Of a DNA stretch of 5,545 nt, positions 4,500 to 5,545 are shown in pieces (within the stretch, counting starts at the first letter, position 1; each line of letters begins with the position of its first letter). The notes under the pieces are model-generated. The model was not told where the DNA came from, made no database searches, and saw nothing but the letters and a program-made list of their open reading frames with translations. Source of the stretch: Candidatus Atribacteria bacterium 4572_76 (GTDB lineage: Bacteria > Atribacterota > Phoenicimicrobiia > Phoenicimicrobiales > Phoenicimicrobiaceae); contig NBMG01000076.1 of the NCBI GenBank assembly GCA_002084865.1, positions 1-5,545 of the forward strand, read 5' to 3'. A program made the position numbers and the translations under genes.

Positions 4500-5545
4500 T
4501 TTATTTCTCCAAATTGATTAAAATATTCTATTAATTTTTGACCCGCACCTTTAGTGTTTCCAAAACCGACTAATATTACTTTTTTGTTGGTAAGCTGTAA
4601 TACTACCTCTATTACTTTTTCTGCATCGGTTAATCTTCCTAAATTTGTTATCTTATCAGCAGAGACTTTTAATTTTAAAAGAGCTCTTTCGGTTAATTTA
4701 CTCAAAGGTCCTACCAAAATTATTTTAGAAAGCATAATTTCTGTTGCTAATATGCGAGAAAATTCGATAGAGCGGAGAACCCGGTCTTCCCTACTATTAA
4801 TTATTCCCATTACCGGTAAATTGCTTAAATCGAATATTTTCTTTACATTTTCCCAGGCTAATAAAACAGAGCGTCGGTCGTTCACCGCAAAGGCATTGAC
4901 AAAAAATATAATTTTATTTTCTTTGATTAATTTATATACTTTTAAAGCTCCGGGGTCCGGGTTTGCTTTTAACATTCCTCTCAAGGCTATCTCTTCTTTT
5001 ACCCCGAGGAGTTTATTGACCCGAAGGGCAATAGAAACATTCTCTTTAAAATTCATATAATTAAATTTATCGATTATTCTATCGGGTACATCATCCGGGT
5101 CAGCCCGAATAATTTTAGTCTTTAGTTTTTCGGCTTGTTCTTTAAAGAGAGAGAAGTAATCTTTTTCTGCAGTCACCAGCACTCCCCCTTGCGGGATAGT
5201 AAGTTTTAATGACTCAGCTACTCTATCAAGTCCCGGTCCAATATCTTCCAAATGGTCTTCACGCACATTGGTGATTACACCGATGGTTGATTTCACCATC
5301 TTGTGTTCGGAAACCCATTGTAGCTCCGGGCTAATGGCCATACATTCCACCACCAAAACATCAACCTTTCTTTTAGCCGCTTCTTTAAAAATCTTTAGTT
5401 GTTCTATAATATTGGGATTGCCTCTTCGTCTAATAGGAATTTCAGCTCCATCTTCTAATATCAGGCGCGGAAGGGTTCCGGTAGTTTTGGCGAGAACTTT
5501 AAAACCGGCTTCTCTTAAGCCGGCTGCTATTAAGCGAGTAGTTGT
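4496..5545 (-). CDS. pgsB: PgsB/CapB poly-gamma-glutamate synthase, Mur-ligase-like (5' end off window)
   Basis: PgsB is the ATP-dependent amide ligase that joins glutamates through gamma links at the membrane. The visible part is 349 codons, open to the right edge, and lacks the N-terminus. The first visible residues, TTTRLIAAGLREAG, are those that normally follow the family's G-x-RGKS P-loop, so the ATP-binding loop itself is just outside. Counting from the first visible residue: KTTGTLPR (20-27), EIPIRRRGNPNIIEQ (35-49), ECMAISPELQ (67-76), and the Mur-ligase-type ITNVREDHLEDIG (91-103). A central NFKENVSIAL segment resembles the conserved Asn region of Mur ligases. The end is GFGNTKGAGQ (327-336). 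A TTG at 5354-5356 could mimic a start, but the homology runs straight through it, so it is an internal leucine. The stop TGA overlaps the pgsC ATG by 4 nt, implying one transcript and coupled translation. The promoter is outside the window. Confidence 0.93.
   Translation of the reverse strand, partial: TTTRLIAAGLREAGFKVLAKTTGTLPRLILEDGAEIPIRRRGNPNIIEQLKIFKEAAKRKVDVLVVECMAISPELQWVSEHKMVKSTIGVITNVREDHLEDIGPGLDRVAESLKLTIPQGGVLVTAEKDYFSLFKEQAEKLKTKIIRADPDDVPDRIIDKFNYMNFKENVSIALRVNKLLGVKEEIALRGMLKANPDPGALKVYKLIKENKIIFFVNAFAVNDRRSVLLAWENVKKIFDLSNLPVMGIINSREDRVLRSIEFSRILATEIMLSKIILVGPLSKLTERALLKLKVSADKITNLGRLTDAEKVIEVVLQLTNKKVILVGFGNTKGAGQKLIEYFNQFGEIK
4507..4510 (-). promoter_or_regulatory. Ribosome binding site of pgsC inside pgsB
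   Basis: GGAG on the minus strand lies 7 nt before the pgsC ATG (4497-4499), within the last codons of pgsB. With the ATGA stop/start overlap at 4496-4499 this supports the chosen pgsC start and translational coupling. Confidence 0.7.

Noticed and set aside
4554..5060. 168-codon frame on the + strand
   Set aside because: It lies fully antisense within pgsB, has no family resemblance and follows from the codon pattern of the real gene on the other strand.
5354..5356. TTG as the start of a short PgsB
   Set aside because: The frame continues upstream to the window edge with clear PgsB motifs (KTTGTLPR, RRRGNPNIIEQ), so the TTG is an internal leucine codon.

Overview
The window comes from an AT-rich bacterial chromosome with strong purine-rich Shine-Dalgarno sites (AAAGGAG and GGAG, 7-9 nt before the starts), hairpin terminators and Gram-positive-style secretion signals. 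This fits a low-GC anaerobic Bacillota-like lineage (for example Halanaerobiales) or a similar phylum such as Atribacterota. The sequence alone does not decide between them. No RNA genes, insertion sequences or CRISPR arrays are seen.

Left and centre (1-3943, + strand): two tandem paralogous genes encode secreted C69-family (U34, PepD-like) dipeptidases of 548 and 538 residues. Each has its own long leader (about 0.3 kb), its own ribosome binding site and its own terminator, so they look like separate transcription units made by gene duplication. In both proteins the predicted signal peptidase site lies directly before the cysteine expected to be the N-terminal nucleophile. The window opens with a perfect palindrome that resembles the terminator behind the first dipeptidase gene, including paired compensatory changes. 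A third, similar unit may therefore lie just to the left.

Right (4061-5545, - strand): the 3' end of a poly-gamma-glutamate synthesis operon, pgsB (Mur-ligase-like amide ligase, cut by the window edge just after the expected P-loop) followed by pgsC (membrane protein), joined by an ATGA overlap. pgsC is broken by a frameshift. Its first 86-88 codons are in one frame, and the rest of a typical PgsC continues in the next frame to 4061. The break falls on a tandem CGAT repeat, and removing one 4-bp unit would restore a normal 144-residue protein. pgsC is the last gene of the operon here and no pgsA is visible.

The two blocks converge on a shared, probably bidirectional terminator at 3988-4031. 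The dipeptidases probably release amino acids from extracellular dipeptides, while PgsB/PgsC would make gamma-linked polyglutamate. Nothing in the window shows that the two activities are functionally linked.
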